The notes under the pieces: generated by a model
Databases searched by the model: none
Seen by the model: only the letters and a program-made list of their open reading frames with translations
Told to the model about the DNA's origin: nothing
Translations under genes and position numbers: made by a program
Shown: piece by piece, positions 1 through 10,330 of the stretch
Layout of the letters: every line of letters starts with the position of its first letter
Numbering within the stretch: the first letter of the stretch is position 1
NCBI GenBank assembly: GCA_023212725.1
Contig: JALBYF010000023.1
Span: 124,001-188,000, forward strand
Direction: 5' to 3'
DNA: 64,000 nt
DNA from: Tranzscheliella williamsii
Taxonomy: Eukaryota > Basidiomycota > Ustilaginomycetes > Ustilaginales > Ustilaginaceae

Positions 1-634
1 CCGGACGTTTTGACTGGAGAAAGGCTCTGTAGGCTGGCTTTCCGGGGTTTATGGCACTCAGTAGGATGCTTTCTCTTTTCGGGTGAAACTTCAAAAGACG
101 GCCCTTCAAATAAGCAAGTATGACCTCCTGGCGGTGCTCTGACATACGTAGCGGCTTGTCGTGCAACTCGAACTTCTTAGATCTGCGTTTGGACAGCTCC
201 TGGAACAGCGTTGCGAGCTCAATATTGTTCTGAGCCTGATTTGGACTGACACTGGCATGTTCAGGCAGACGAGCCGATAAGGACGGCGCTTCTGTGGAGC
301 GCAGAGGGCTATGCTGGGCGCTGGGCGTGTCCGGTGGACTATTGATCCATTCAGGATAAACGGCGTCCGATTCAATGTGATAGTCCTCGTTCACAGGAGG
401 TGCACGGTAATGTGAACGCGCAAGATCGAGAGATGGAAGCGAATCCAGGACACCTTCAACAGGCTCTATCACTCCCTGGAAATTGGGAGTACCAGGTGCT
501 GAACTGTGCGGTAGTGTGAAGAGAGCCAGCCACATCACAGGTATTGCGCTTGCCACAAGGGCCTGGAAGGAAGGAATACGCGAGGGTCGCATCTCGCACG
601 GAGGAACAAAGAAAGCATGGAAGAGGAGGGACAT
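1..634 (-). CDS. Secreted-type hypothetical protein, partial (runs off the left edge)
   Basis: Reading the minus strand from the ATG at 634, an uninterrupted frame of 211 codons continues through position 1, so the C-terminal part is outside the window. An in-frame stop lies a few codons upstream of this ATG. A second in-frame ATG at 592 begins MRPSRI and is followed by a hydrophobic stretch (about 15 residues, ending LFTLPHSSA) that looks like a signal peptide. With the first ATG the hydrophobic stretch starts later than usual. A TATAAAG sits at 680-674, about 85 bases upstream of the second ATG, which favours 592 as the true start. The mature part is polar, with a basic, Lys/Arg/Leu-rich segment near residues 150-210. 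I recognise no domain. Smut fungi carry many such secreted proteins, often clustered, so an effector-type role is possible but is inference from the signal peptide and the neighbour only. Confidence 0.5.
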   Translation of the reverse strand, partial: MSLLFHAFFVPPCEMRPSRIPSFQALVASAIPVMWLALFTLPHSSAPGTPNFQGVIEPVEGVLDSLPSLDLARSHYRAPPVNEDYHIESDAVYPEWINSPPDTPSAQHSPLRSTEAPSLSARLPEHASVSPNQAQNNIELATLFQELSKRRSKKFELHDKPLRMSEHRQEVILAYLKGRLLKFHPKRESILLSAINPGKPAYRAFLQSKRP

Positions 635-673
635 GGAGGAGTGGGACTGTTGCGTGATGTGTCAGGTGTTGTG

Positions 674-680
674 CTTTATA
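674..680 (-). promoter_or_regulatory. TATA box of the partial secreted-protein gene
   Basis: Minus-strand TATAAAG, 40 bases upstream of the first ATG (634) and about 82 upstream of the second (592). Canonical TATA boxes are infrequent in this window, and in fungi they tend to mark regulated genes. Function is inferred from sequence and spacing. Confidence 0.4.
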
Positions 681-1329
681 GCAGCCTCTGTCCGCCGAGG
701 TCTCGCAAGGCTGGGAGTGTTTTCGCTTCATATTCTCGTTTGCAGTTGCCGTCATGGTCTCATTTGCCTAGCTTCGCCCTCCTCCCGCGTATGAGTCTAG
801 TTTCAATGCACTTACGCCCACTCACCGACTTCAAAGGATGGTGGGCCCACCCGTCCGATTCACTTATCTGGGCCACTACCACGATCACGAGGAGTAAACC
901 CTCGATTTGTACGTACAGTACATGTTTGCAATTGCATAGCATTCTGCCTGACTATGGAAGAAAACGGGCTTGATGCAAGCTGCGAATCGGATACACTTGG
1001 CCAAAGGGCACAATTTGATAAAGTGTTCTCAGCACGCATCTGTCAATGCTCCGTTACTCTGCAAGCCGTAAAGCTTACGACTGCACATCAATGGGGTGGA
1101 AACTTATGTATGTAGGGATGAGCAGTGTCTACTATACGACGTCAAAGGATGAAGACCAGTGGGCCGTGATACGGCGCTGATGACAAAAGGATTATTTGCT
1201 TGTAATGTGAATTTTTGATATATTATCAGGCGCAAAAGCTGATCGATCACACGGTCTCAAGAAACCGTTACACAGTAGCTACACGAATGCATGCCGAGCG
1301 CTGGGCTCGTGGAATTGCCTGCGACGGGC
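681..1329. other. Intergenic, no recognised gene
   Basis: The segment between the two left-edge minus-strand genes is AT-richer than the flanks and holds only short random frames. I see no RNA gene or repeat in it. It presumably contains the upstream control region of the partial secreted-protein gene and the 3' region of the broken gene. Confidence 0.4.
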
Positions 1330-2274
1330 TCAAGGAAATCTGGCTTGGATGATATACCGGTCGAAATTGGCATCGTCCAGAGCGGGAGTCAGATGACGCT
1401 CCAATTGTTCAATAGCATGAGGGGGTCCGCTACCGTATGGATTCGGACTGATTGCGTTGTAGCGCCTACCGTAGCTCAGCGGTGCGTACTGCTGCTCTGA
1501 CGGAACTGAACCGTGTTGACGGGATGTCGAGGCCTCGCCCCTCTCTCGACTCGCTTGATCAACAGCTTCAGGGTTCTGGTAACGCGTGTATGGGTGATTT
1601 TGTGGCAATTCAGGCAGCTGTGCTGATTGTGCACCTTCCCTTATGAAATTGTTCAAGGCGTTTGCATTCCAGTCAACAAAGACCTTAGAACGATCTGCGT
1701 CTTTCCGCCTGATCAAAGAGACTCTCTCGAACAGAATGAATATTGAAAGGAGTGTGTTGTATACGAACGGGCCGAATCACCTCTGTCGCGTACAGGTAAA
1801 TCTCTGTTCCTTGATGCAGTCTATCAACCACTCGATCCATTGAGGGCAGAGGTGGACCTCCTGGTGTTTCTCGGTATTCTAGAATCTTGTTACGTGACAT
1901 AAAGACAGGGGACACAAAGTATGTGTCTGTCCCGCCGCCATCCTTCGTCAGCTCGAATCTTACGTATCTCTAGATCGTTGGCAAGGCTCTCAGACTCTTG
2001 AACTGTAACATGTACGACTTTCCGGACTCCAGCTGACGAGAAAGCTCCCGCGGTCCACCGATACCATGTCTCGTTTCGTGTTGCCTTGTAATAAGTTAGA
2101 GATTCGCATTTCGAGGTTATTTGGAAAGTATCCCAGCCGTTCAATGAGACTATCGGGGTTCTGCTGGCCGTCAACGCTTGCCGCCACCGGTCGAGCATGT
2201 TCGAAAATGCCCGCAGCTGCAACGCGGATGTCTCTGGCCAAAAAGAACGAAGCCAGCAAGGTTGATTTCTTCAT
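1330..2274 (-). pseudogene. Broken or mis-spliced secreted-protein (effector-like) gene
   Basis: Protein-like sequence runs along the minus strand from an ATG at 2274 to a TGA at 1330-1332, but changes frame three times. It begins MKKSTLLASFFLA, a plausible signal peptide. Coding character moves to the next frame near 2240-2220 (continuing with text such as SKCESLTYYKATRNETWYRW). It moves again near 2030-1975, where a stop in CTAG precedes RYVRFELTKDGGGTDTYFV. It moves a third time near 1790-1735, entering a segment with FERVSLIRRKDADRSKVF. One change could be a 46-base intron (GTACAT at 2020 to CTAG near 1975). The others have no convincing splice sites, so indels or assembly errors are more likely. 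About 300 residues in total would be typical of a smut secreted effector. I recognise the style, not a specific family. It lies just downstream of a TATA-less stretch and is co-oriented with the partial secreted gene at 1-634. Confidence 0.45.
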
Positions 2275-3610
2275 GACAGCAAAGAAATGTGCTGGTGTGT
2301 TCGCTGAGGTAGATGTTATGGGGCAAATGTGTGCTCGGGGCCGGTGATAGAGGGCGGTCCTGTGCCCATGACTGGCCCAGACCAGGTGCTTATGTAGTAT
2401 GTTGCCGCACTTGTTGTGCTAATCCCACATTGTGGCGAAAGAGAGTCCCACCTTCGCCGTGCATTTGTTTCAGCAAGTTCGCCAATACACTGTTTTTATC
2501 CGCGACCGGTCTGCTACAGAAGGAAGACGACCCGAAAGGTCAAAGCCTCCTACGCTCTCGGCGATACGGATCAACCCACTCGCTGGATCCACAAGCGGAA
2601 TATAAAGGCCATGCGCAGATGGTGCAGACATGAACAGAACAACTTCAGAGGCATGGTTAATCAGTAGTTGATTCGTAGCTGATTTAGTTGATTCGTAGCT
2701 GTTTTAAGGATTGTGGCTTGTAGGTTCAATGTGGAACAGATATGGCACAATGGCGCTAGATGGGGTCGAAGCAGATCAGATAAAAAGCCAGAACTGAGGC
2801 CTGTTGGGACGAAGATGCAACTAGGGAGCATGCCCCTTGCTACTTTCTCTGAGGATTAGCCCGTGCGGAACGGTCTACTACATGCTCTCGCCGCGCCTGG
2901 TGTCGCCGAGCGGCAGTAATAACCGCCGCGGAGGTGATAAAGATAGTGCTTCATAGATGAGTGAGGACTTCCAGCCGCACAAGGTTTCTGCTACAAGTAA
3001 AAGAGAGAGCAAGTAAACAGGCCAGTGCAGCTTTCCTCTCGAGCAGTACTGCCCAGCCTTGCTGCTGTAGCAGTCACAATTCAGTTGGCACGGGGACCAC
3101 ACATGGCGCTACAGTGCACAGAAACTGTAGACTCGACAAGGCCTTGTTTGTCCTGTATTCAGGGGTAGGATGACCGATCCGCGGCAAGAATGGTAAGTGT
3201 GCCTTATCGCAGTTTTAAAAGCAGATACACAAGACTAGCGCTCTTCACCTTGGCGTTGTCATCGGCGTGTATAGATGGCGAAGATCATAACCCGTTCCTG
3301 CTTTCGTGCTTCATGGGTATGCGCTTTTTGTGACAGCTGCCGAAGCGTAATTTTGTTGTCAATCATTTTGAAATTCTCTCTCACACGATTCCGCTCACGC
3401 GTAAAATCACCGAGCCCACCACTACTAGCTGTGATTTCGCTTACCTCATGTGAGCGTGTGAGTGTTTGATGCATAGGATTTTGGAAGTCACGGTCCACAT
3501 TTTCTCTTTCCAACTGACCTATCCTTCCACCGCATCATCCCGTCACCTGCCGCACCTGCCGCACCTCCACGCTCGAGCGCTGAGCAGAGAGGGCTCCGGC
3601 GCCACGAAGG
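2275..3610. other. Intergenic with a 20-bp tandem duplication
   Basis: This 1.3-kb divergent spacer separates the broken secreted-protein gene and the Prp24/SART3-type gene. It contains two back-to-back copies of a 20-bp unit at 2665-2704 and otherwise only short frames. A TATAAA-like string lies near 2600 on the + strand, too far upstream of the ATG at 3611 to be assigned. No RNA gene was seen. Confidence 0.4.
2665..2704. repeat. Two tandem copies of a 20-bp unit
   Basis: The unit TAGTTGATTCGTAGCTGATT occurs at 2665-2684 and again at 2685-2704, the second copy with one substitution (GTTT in place of GATT at its end). It lies in AT-rich spacer DNA, so a recent replication-slippage duplication is the simplest reading. 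Confidence 0.8.
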
Positions 3611-6600
3611 ATGCACGAGGTCGGCGCTTCCACCCACTTCGGGTCGTCAAGCCGTTCACATGGAGTCACATCCCTGCCAGATCCGGCTGATCCGATCTCA
3701 TTAGATCCTTTGCATCATCGCAGCCTTTTCTATGGTTTGAAGAAAGCCGCTCGAAGCGCAGAGCCGATTGCCAGATTCGAGATTGCGGTCCAGCTCACCG
3801 ATAGCTATCGGACGGTCTCCGACCTCACCTCTCTGCACCCCAGCGATTGGGATCTCTACCTGGTCCTTGAGACTCGCATCGCGGCAGGCACAGCAGGCAT
3901 TGGGCCCAAGGCACTTGAACGACTTTTTGATTTGCATCATCAGAGCACTCTTCAGTACAATTCCGTTGCCCTCTTCAAGCGTTATATCAGTCTCGTGCTC
4001 GCCTACTTCTCCCGGCTGTCAGACGTCGCCTTGCCTTTCCTGACCACCGACCAGGCGTCCAACGGCACAGCATCCTCGACGGTCGCCCGCAACCCTGCTC
4101 TCGACTGGCTCTCTCTGGATGGATGTCCTAGGATAGATGCGGTTACCAACGCCTATGAGGTCTCTTCACTGCCGGCTCTCATCACGTCGGACGAAGAAAA
4201 TGTTCTGGCGTGGCAGGAGGTCTGCAACGTGCAAAACGTCCGCGACCGGATTCGCGAAGCGTATGCTCGCTGCGCATATCAGCTGCAAGAGAGCCAAGAG
4301 GTCTGGAGCCTATATGCCGCCTTTGAGACTACCCTCCTTGCCTCCGGTATGCTGTCTAAGGACGACCAACTTGTCAATGTCCGTCAAATCTACCTGGCAA
4401 GATTGAAAGTGCCCCATACGGCCATCGACGAGACATTTCAAGCCTTCTCCAGCTTTGTGACGCAGCACCTGCTTCCAGAGCAGTATGAGACCGAGATGTC
4501 TTCCGCCAATCTTCCATTTTCCGAATCCAAAGCGATTTTGCAGGCTCGCGAACGATACGAGGACGCTTTGCTGTCTATGCATCATCAGACCCTTCATCAA
4601 CCCGGTACCAGGAACGACCTACACGCCTTCGCCACTTATGCTAAGCCGTACCTTACCTGGCAACAGAATCGAGCCATGCGTGCACTACGTTCCAAAGATC
4701 GATCCTCCACCCAGCTTGAGCTAGAGCTGGCCTCAAGCCTATTCGAAAGATTGATTGTCCTTTTCGGTCTCTATCCACCCGCATCCGAGCGCGATGAGCT
4801 GGCACTGTACACGCATTCAGCCTCTGCCTGGCAAGAGCATGCCGAGCAATGGAAACGACTCTCTGAGGAAGACAAAACTGCCAGGACTCAGATCGAACAA
4901 CAGCTTTTTCTGGAGAGACTTAACTTGGCCGAGACCCTCTGGAGCGACTATACCGTTCTTGTCACGGCCGGCAACCGACCCGATGCGTCACTAGCTATAG
5001 ACATTTGCGCTAGATCCGTCCGCGTCTTGCCAACCTCGATTCCTCTATACACCACTCTGATGCGACAGCTCGCGCGCTTTCATCGGCCCAAATCCCACAT
5101 CGAACAGATTTTCGAGAAGGTCTGCAGTCCGGGTGCTCTGAAGTTTCGAACCGGCGACTTGACCGAGCTCTGCCTAGCTCGGGTTGACTGCGAACGGGTG
5201 CTTGCGTCTCACGATCTGACTGTGAAAAGTGGTGCGGAACTCAACATAGATCCAACCACAGACCTGGACAAGTTCATGGAAGTCTATGCCCTGCTCAGCT
5301 ATGCGCTAGAAAAAATCGGCGAACAGAGTTTAGTAGAGCAAGACCGCTCCCTTCGCATCGAACGCTACACTGTCAGCTGGGTCGAGCGAGCCGTAGATGC
5401 GCTAGGCGGTCCCGATTCGGAAGCTGGAGCCGGTCTGAACGAACTGGCTGAATCGGTGTGGCAGACGGCTGTAAGTCGGCAATCCGACAATCCCATCGTG
5501 TACATGCAAGCAGCTGCTTATTGGAAGCGCCGCTCTGACCCCAGAAAGGCACGAGGATGGTACAAAGCAGGCGTGACTCGACTAGAGCGGGCCTCGAAAG
5601 GAGAAGATGCTACAGCGTACGAAGACCTTTTACAAGACTGGTTGCAGTTCGAACATCATTATGGCTCCATCGAAGATATTGAGCATGTCGTAAACAAATC
5701 TCGAATCGAACGACAGAGGATATGGGAGGCTTGGTACGCATCATATGCTGCGTACACCCATCAGCCACACGCAGCATCTACTACGACACAAGATGAAGCT
5801 ATGGCATTGGAAGCTCAAGCCACGCTGGCGACAGGCGGTAAGAGGAAGGCATTCGACAATACGGATGCAACTGCAGATGTGTCAATGACAAACGGCGTGG
5901 ACGCTGGCGATGTGAACCGAATAAGAGAAGACGTCGGCGACAAGTCCACCGAACTTTCGAAACGCGCAAAGAACCAAGAAACGACACAAGTGCCTTCAAG
6001 GGACAGGGAACACTGCTCTGTCTTGGTAGCAGGCATGTCGTCCGAGACCGATGCAGGAGCGCTCCGTTCTTTTCTGCGCGGGTGTGGGCGAATAGTCGAG
6101 ATAACCGGGCCGCAGGCGCTCATTTCGGCTGATGGGGCCACACAAGCAGCGGCCTTAGTCGAGTTCGCTGACGCTCTTGGAGCGAGTTCTGCTCTGACGC
6201 GGGACCGCAAACTTATGGGCGAGATGGTTGTTTCCGTTCATATCGGATGGAAGTGCACGCTGTTTGTGACCAATTTCCCGGAAGATTGGCAAAATGAACA
6301 TGTGCGCCAGACGTTTGCAGCCTACGGCCTCATCTTCTCCATTCGGTGGCCGAGCAAGCGCTTCGTCACTACTAGACGATTCTGCTACGTCCAGTTCACG
6401 ACTCCTGCCGCTGCTTCTGACGCAGCGTCGGCGCTCGACAAGAGGGAGGTCGGTGTCGGCCGGGTATTGAGCGTGGCCTTGTCCGACCCTTCCAGACGTA
6501 AGCAGCGGACAGACGCCCATGAAAACGACAAAGAGCTCTTTGTTTCTGGATTTCCTCGGAACATCACTGAAGATGAGCTTCGCGTACCTTTCGAGCACTT

Positions 6601-7411
6601 TGGCCCGGTGACGGGGGTGCGTCTGCTCCGAAATCAAGACGGGAACTTGCGGGGCATTGGCTTCGTCGACTTCGCCAGCACTTTGGATGCTCACAAGGCG
6701 ATGCGGGAGCTCAATTCGACCAAATTCAGAGGCAAGACGATTTCGGTCACGATAGCGGAGAACCGGGGCGTGCATGGCGCGGTCGTTCCGAAGGGTGGGC
6801 GGGAATGGAAAGCGGGCGGCCGGGGGACTAGCGTCGAGCGGGCGGGCAGCGCGCCTCGCGGTGCTGTGGACGGCCAGGAGCGTCGGGCGCGCAGCGTTAA
6901 AGTCTCTGGCCTGCCTGCGGATGCGCAGGAAGCGCTGATCCAGCAGACGGTCGAGGGTGCCGTCGGCCTGGGCACGGTCAGGCAGGTGCTGTGGACGGTG
7001 GGAGATGCGTCCGGCGTCGCCGTCGTCGAGTTTCACGATCCGGCGAGCGCGGGCCGGGCCGCGCTTCTCGGCCAGACTGGGCTCAAGTACGCCAACGAGC
7101 ATCTGCTGGCGGTCGCTGCGCTCGATGCCGCGCCGGCGCTGGACCTGCCCGCGGCAACAGCGCAGGTGCCCGGCGGGGGCGCCCTGAGCTTCGCGCCACG
7201 CTCATCCCGAGGCAGCGCCCGCGGGCGGGGCCGCGCCCGTGGCGCTCCTGGCTTCGCGCGCACCCGACCACCGCCGCCGCCCACCGCCACCGACACCAGT
7301 GCCATGGACGTCGACATGTCCGCTCAGCCTGGCCAAGCAGATCCCGACTCGACCGCCGACGAGTCGAGCGGCCAGGACCGCTTCCGTGCAATGCTCCAGC
7401 GCGGTTCTTGA
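3611..7411 (+). CDS. Prp24/SART3-type U4/U6 snRNP assembly factor (HAT repeats plus four RRMs)
   Basis: Intronless frame of 1266 codons. Residues about 60-720 are helical HAT (half-a-TPR) repeats with the usual W..Y..FE spacing. They are followed by a low-complexity linker with basic clusters (KRKAF, KRAK) that could be nuclear signals. Four RRM-like domains follow near residues 801-875, 882-957 (TLFVTNFP), 974-1052 (LFVSGFP, with GIGFVDFA as RNP1) and 1095-1170. The last residues, DRFRAMLQRG, resemble the C-terminal Lsm-binding motif of yeast Prp24 and human SART3. In the known family the protein anneals U4 with U6 snRNA and recycles snRNPs after splicing. The first ATG is used; it lies close after an upstream CACC-rich leader. 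The combination of a HAT array (as in SART3) with four RRMs (as in budding-yeast Prp24) identifies the family with good confidence. Confidence 0.85.
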   Translation: MHEVGASTHFGSSSRSHGVTSLPDPADPISLDPLHHRSLFYGLKKAARSAEPIARFEIAVQLTDSYRTVSDLTSLHPSDWDLYLVLETRIAAGTAGIGPKALERLFDLHHQSTLQYNSVALFKRYISLVLAYFSRLSDVALPFLTTDQASNGTASSTVARNPALDWLSLDGCPRIDAVTNAYEVSSLPALITSDEENVLAWQEVCNVQNVRDRIREAYARCAYQLQESQEVWSLYAAFETTLLASGMLSKDDQLVNVRQIYLARLKVPHTAIDETFQAFSSFVTQHLLPEQYETEMSSANLPFSESKAILQARERYEDALLSMHHQTLHQPGTRNDLHAFATYAKPYLTWQQNRAMRALRSKDRSSTQLELELASSLFERLIVLFGLYPPASERDELALYTHSASAWQEHAEQWKRLSEEDKTARTQIEQQLFLERLNLAETLWSDYTVLVTAGNRPDASLAIDICARSVRVLPTSIPLYTTLMRQLARFHRPKSHIEQIFEKVCSPGALKFRTGDLTELCLARVDCERVLASHDLTVKSGAELNIDPTTDLDKFMEVYALLSYALEKIGEQSLVEQDRSLRIERYTVSWVERAVDALGGPDSEAGAGLNELAESVWQTAVSRQSDNPIVYMQAAAYWKRRSDPRKARGWYKAGVTRLERASKGEDATAYEDLLQDWLQFEHHYGSIEDIEHVVNKSRIERQRIWEAWYASYAAYTHQPHAASTTTQDEAMALEAQATLATGGKRKAFDNTDATADVSMTNGVDAGDVNRIREDVGDKSTELSKRAKNQETTQVPSRDREHCSVLVAGMSSETDAGALRSFLRGCGRIVEITGPQALISADGATQAAALVEFADALGASSALTRDRKLMGEMVVSVHIGWKCTLFVTNFPEDWQNEHVRQTFAAYGLIFSIRWPSKRFVTTRRFCYVQFTTPAAASDAASALDKREVGVGRVLSVALSDPSRRKQRTDAHENDKELFVSGFPRNITEDELRVPFEHFGPVTGVRLLRNQDGNLRGIGFVDFASTLDAHKAMRELNSTKFRGKTISVTIAENRGVHGAVVPKGGREWKAGGRGTSVERAGSAPRGAVDGQERRARSVKVSGLPADAQEALIQQTVEGAVGLGTVRQVLWTVGDASGVAVVEFHDPASAGRAALLGQTGLKYANEHLLAVAALDAAPALDLPAATAQVPGGGALSFAPRSSRGSARGRGRARGAPGFARTRPPPPPTATDTSAMDVDMSAQPGQADPDSTADESSGQDRFRAMLQRGS

Positions 7412-7641
7412 CCCTTCTGCATCGGGGGGCTGCAAGAATCACACGCCCCTCCTGCCGCCCGTTTTGTACGTGAGTCGTCCAAATTATCCTCCCAGGCGTC
7501 AATCATCGTTGCATGCGCCCCATCTCAATGTGGCAAGGGACACCAAGACATGTGCGGCTCAAGCGGGTAGTGCACAGACAAGTGTGGCGAACGACGGAAT
7601 GTCCGGATGGCTGCAGCGCGTAGCAATACAGGAGAGGCGAT

Positions 7642-9681
7642 TCAATAGGCGGTGGCGATGCCGCCCTTGCGCGAGTCGCTGGCGGCGTAGACGGTGCGGA
7701 GGCGGCCCTTGCCGGCGGCGGCGACGGCCTGGACCTCGGCGACGCCGAGGTTGATGTCGAGGAAGCTGACTTCGTGACCACGCCCGCGCAGGGCAGTGAG
7801 GATCTTGTCGTCGTACGTGGTCTCAACACTCAGCTCGGCGGGCAGGAGCTGGTGGTGGATGCGGGGGAGCTCAATCGCGGCGCTCAGATCGCGGCCCCAG
7901 GCGAGGTAGTGGAAGATGGTCTGCAGCACCGAGCCAAAGATGCGCGAGCCGCCGGAGCCGCCGATCGCCATCAAGAAGCTGCCGTCCTCATTCTCCAGAA
8001 TCGTGGGGCAGGTGGAGCTCAGCGGCCGCTTGCCGCCGGCCGGGTAGTTGAACGGCGAAGGTGCCAGGCCAAACGCATTGGGCACGCCCGGCGTCGAGGT
8101 GTCGTCCATCTCATCGTTGAGGATCACGCCCGTGCTAGGGTCCATGACCCGGGATCCGAAGATGAGATTCACCGTCGAGGTCAGCGCGATCGCCATACCG
8201 TGAGAGTCCAGGATCGAGAGATGCATCGTGCCATGGTCGTCGAGTATGTCGAATTTGGGATGGTAGTAGTCCAACGGATGGGTGCGATCGTCGGTCATGT
8301 TCACACGGAGCCGATCCGCCTCCTCCAGCGTCGGGATCTGTGCTATCCGTTGCAGATCCTCATCCGACATGAATGTGGGGTCGGCCAGCTCTGTCCTTTG
8401 TCCAAAGCCGAACTTGAGCGCCTCGATAAAGCGGTGCATGTTGAGGCCCGTTGGTCCGGCGCTGATGAAGTCAGGGAAGCCGGATAGCAGGTTCATCACT
8501 GACAGCAAGACGGGTCCCGAAGTGGGGCTATGCGTGGTAAACACCTTCTTGCCTTGCCAGGAGCCCTCGAGCGCATCCTTGACGACGACCTGGTAGTTGG
8601 CCAGATCCTGCATGGTCAAGATGCCTCCGGCAGCCTGCGTGGTCCTGACCAGACTCTTGGCAATCTTGCCGTGGTAAAAAGCGTCGGGACCTTCGTCGGC
8701 GATGATCTGGAGCGTTTCAGCATAAGCGGTTCGTCGAACGATATCGCCTTCTTTGAGAAGCTCGCCCGTTTTGGCGTCAACGAAAATCTCGCGCCAGATG
8801 GGGTCGTCTACCATGAAGCCGCCGAACACGCCCAGACGCCGTGCCAGCTCTTTAGAGACCTGCGCTTCCCTCGCTAGCAGCACGGATGGTTGGACCAGCC
8901 GCTTCCACTTGAGCTTACCAAACCGGCGGTATGCCTCTTGCAGGCCCCTCAGCTCGCCAGGCACACCGACAGCCAAGCCTCCAAACTGAGCCTTGTCGAT
9001 TTGCCCCACATACATGGTCTTGTTCGAAGCGGCGGGCCCAGTCTCTCTGAAATCTATGGTGATGTGGTCAATGCAATCGCCTGACGCGTTCTGGCGCCGC
9101 CCATGATTGGAGTTGCTGCTGTAACACGGCCTAGGATCTCGCACAATCATGAAGCCCCCACCGCCGATGCCGGAGCTGAACATGTTCAGCACGCCCACAC
9201 AGAAAGTGGCAGCGATGGCAGCGTCGACGGCGGTGCCCTCTTCGCGGAGGATGTCGAGGCCGATCTGGCTGCAGATTTCATTCTCGGTCGCTACGCCCGC
9301 CTTGGTGCCTCTGGCGAGGACGGCAGGATGGCGCCGTCCTCGCGGGTCCATACTGGGCGGCGAGACCGGGTCGGAAAAGTCGCCAAGGACGCGATAGAGG
9401 GCGAGTGATACCACGACGGCAATGGTGAAAATGGCGACCAGAAAGACAATTGAGCGAGCGACAAGCTTGGAGGAAGACGCGGCCGAATGGCCTGCAGCGA
9501 AGCTCTTGCGAGATGTGCGGTGCAGCGATGAGGCGGGCGAGCGCCGCGGCACCAATGGCGTACGCTCGTCAGCATCATCAGGTGCCGCAGCTGACACTTG
9601 GCCGTCGTTGGATACAACCTCTTCCCGGATCGGTGCAATCGAACCGCTCTCGGGCAACCGCGTGCTGGCTGGCGTCGACAT
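7642..9681 (-). CDS. Gamma-glutamyltranspeptidase, type II membrane form
   Basis: Intronless, 679 residues. A cytosolic N-terminus of about 75 residues precedes a single hydrophobic segment (about 76-98), so the enzyme is predicted to be anchored with its catalytic part in the vacuole lumen or outside the cell. Family motifs are present: RETGP (212-216, with the Arg that binds the gamma-glutamyl carboxylate), HGTMHLS with Thr485 as the residue expected to start the small subunit after self-cleavage and act as nucleophile, NDEMDD, KRPLSST and GGSGGSR. The family transfers or hydrolyses the gamma-glutamyl group of glutathione. The ATG at 9681 is the first in frame. The gene converges on the Prp24/SART3-type gene with a 230-base spacer and diverges from the mitochondrial gene at 10331. 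Confidence 0.93.
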   Translation of the reverse strand: MSTPASTRLPESGSIAPIREEVVSNDGQVSAAAPDDADERTPLVPRRSPASSLHRTSRKSFAAGHSAASSSKLVARSIVFLVAIFTIAVVVSLALYRVLGDFSDPVSPPSMDPRGRRHPAVLARGTKAGVATENEICSQIGLDILREEGTAVDAAIAATFCVGVLNMFSSGIGGGGFMIVRDPRPCYSSNSNHGRRQNASGDCIDHITIDFRETGPAASNKTMYVGQIDKAQFGGLAVGVPGELRGLQEAYRRFGKLKWKRLVQPSVLLAREAQVSKELARRLGVFGGFMVDDPIWREIFVDAKTGELLKEGDIVRRTAYAETLQIIADEGPDAFYHGKIAKSLVRTTQAAGGILTMQDLANYQVVVKDALEGSWQGKKVFTTHSPTSGPVLLSVMNLLSGFPDFISAGPTGLNMHRFIEALKFGFGQRTELADPTFMSDEDLQRIAQIPTLEEADRLRVNMTDDRTHPLDYYHPKFDILDDHGTMHLSILDSHGMAIALTSTVNLIFGSRVMDPSTGVILNDEMDDTSTPGVPNAFGLAPSPFNYPAGGKRPLSSTCPTILENEDGSFLMAIGGSGGSRIFGSVLQTIFHYLAWGRDLSAAIELPRIHHQLLPAELSVETTYDDKILTALRGRGHEVSFLDINLGVAEVQAVAAAGKGRLRTVYAASDSRKGGIATAY

Positions 9682-10330
9682 CGTGGCTGGATCCTTTCTG
9701 CACCGCTACGACAGAAACCCGGACAGTGGTGGAGAAAGGATGATACTCACACTGCCGCGGCCGAGCTGAGTTTACTGCGGATTACGGATTATAAGCCGGA
9801 GATATCTGCCTCGAGAACGGCAATTGATTCGACTTCGCTCTCCGCTTCCGTGTCGCGTTTGCAGATGAACCGGATCTGTAGCTGCGCTTCCTCTGTTCGA
9901 CAAGGCTGTGTGGAGCCGTCGAGGTAAGCCGAGTAGAAAGCGCCCTGACCGCTCGAGGTTGCGTCCACGACAAACCCAAGCTCACCCGTGGCCTTGTTGA
10001 GTAAGGCCGTCGCCAGCAGAATCAGGTTTTACGGCCAACCTGGGAATGGCAAGACCCCTCCTTGCCTTCGAAGCTGGATAAGGAACAGATGGGCCCGCAT
10101 TGAGAATTCCGTCACGAACCCCCGATGAAACAACCCATCGGGATCTACCATCGCCGATCGCTTGCGGTGGGAATCGGATTGTGGGTGGAAGGCAGCGATC
10201 AACCCGCGACTCAGGTTTCGAAGATGCGCCAAATGGGCTGAAAGCAAGCGGTTGAGGGTAGATGCTCTCGTACTCGACACACGCGCACATATCACACCTA
10301 CGGACAGACACCGGTGGACAGCTCTGCAAG
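9682..10330. other. Divergent promoter region
   Basis: A 650-base spacer between the oppositely transcribed gamma-glutamyltranspeptidase and small mitochondrial protein genes. No TATA box, RNA gene or repeat is apparent. Confidence 0.4.

Noticed and set aside
6155..7102. Antisense frame of 315 codons opposite the Prp24/SART3-type gene
   Set aside because: Shadow of the RRM-coding frame, which shows conserved RNP motifs.
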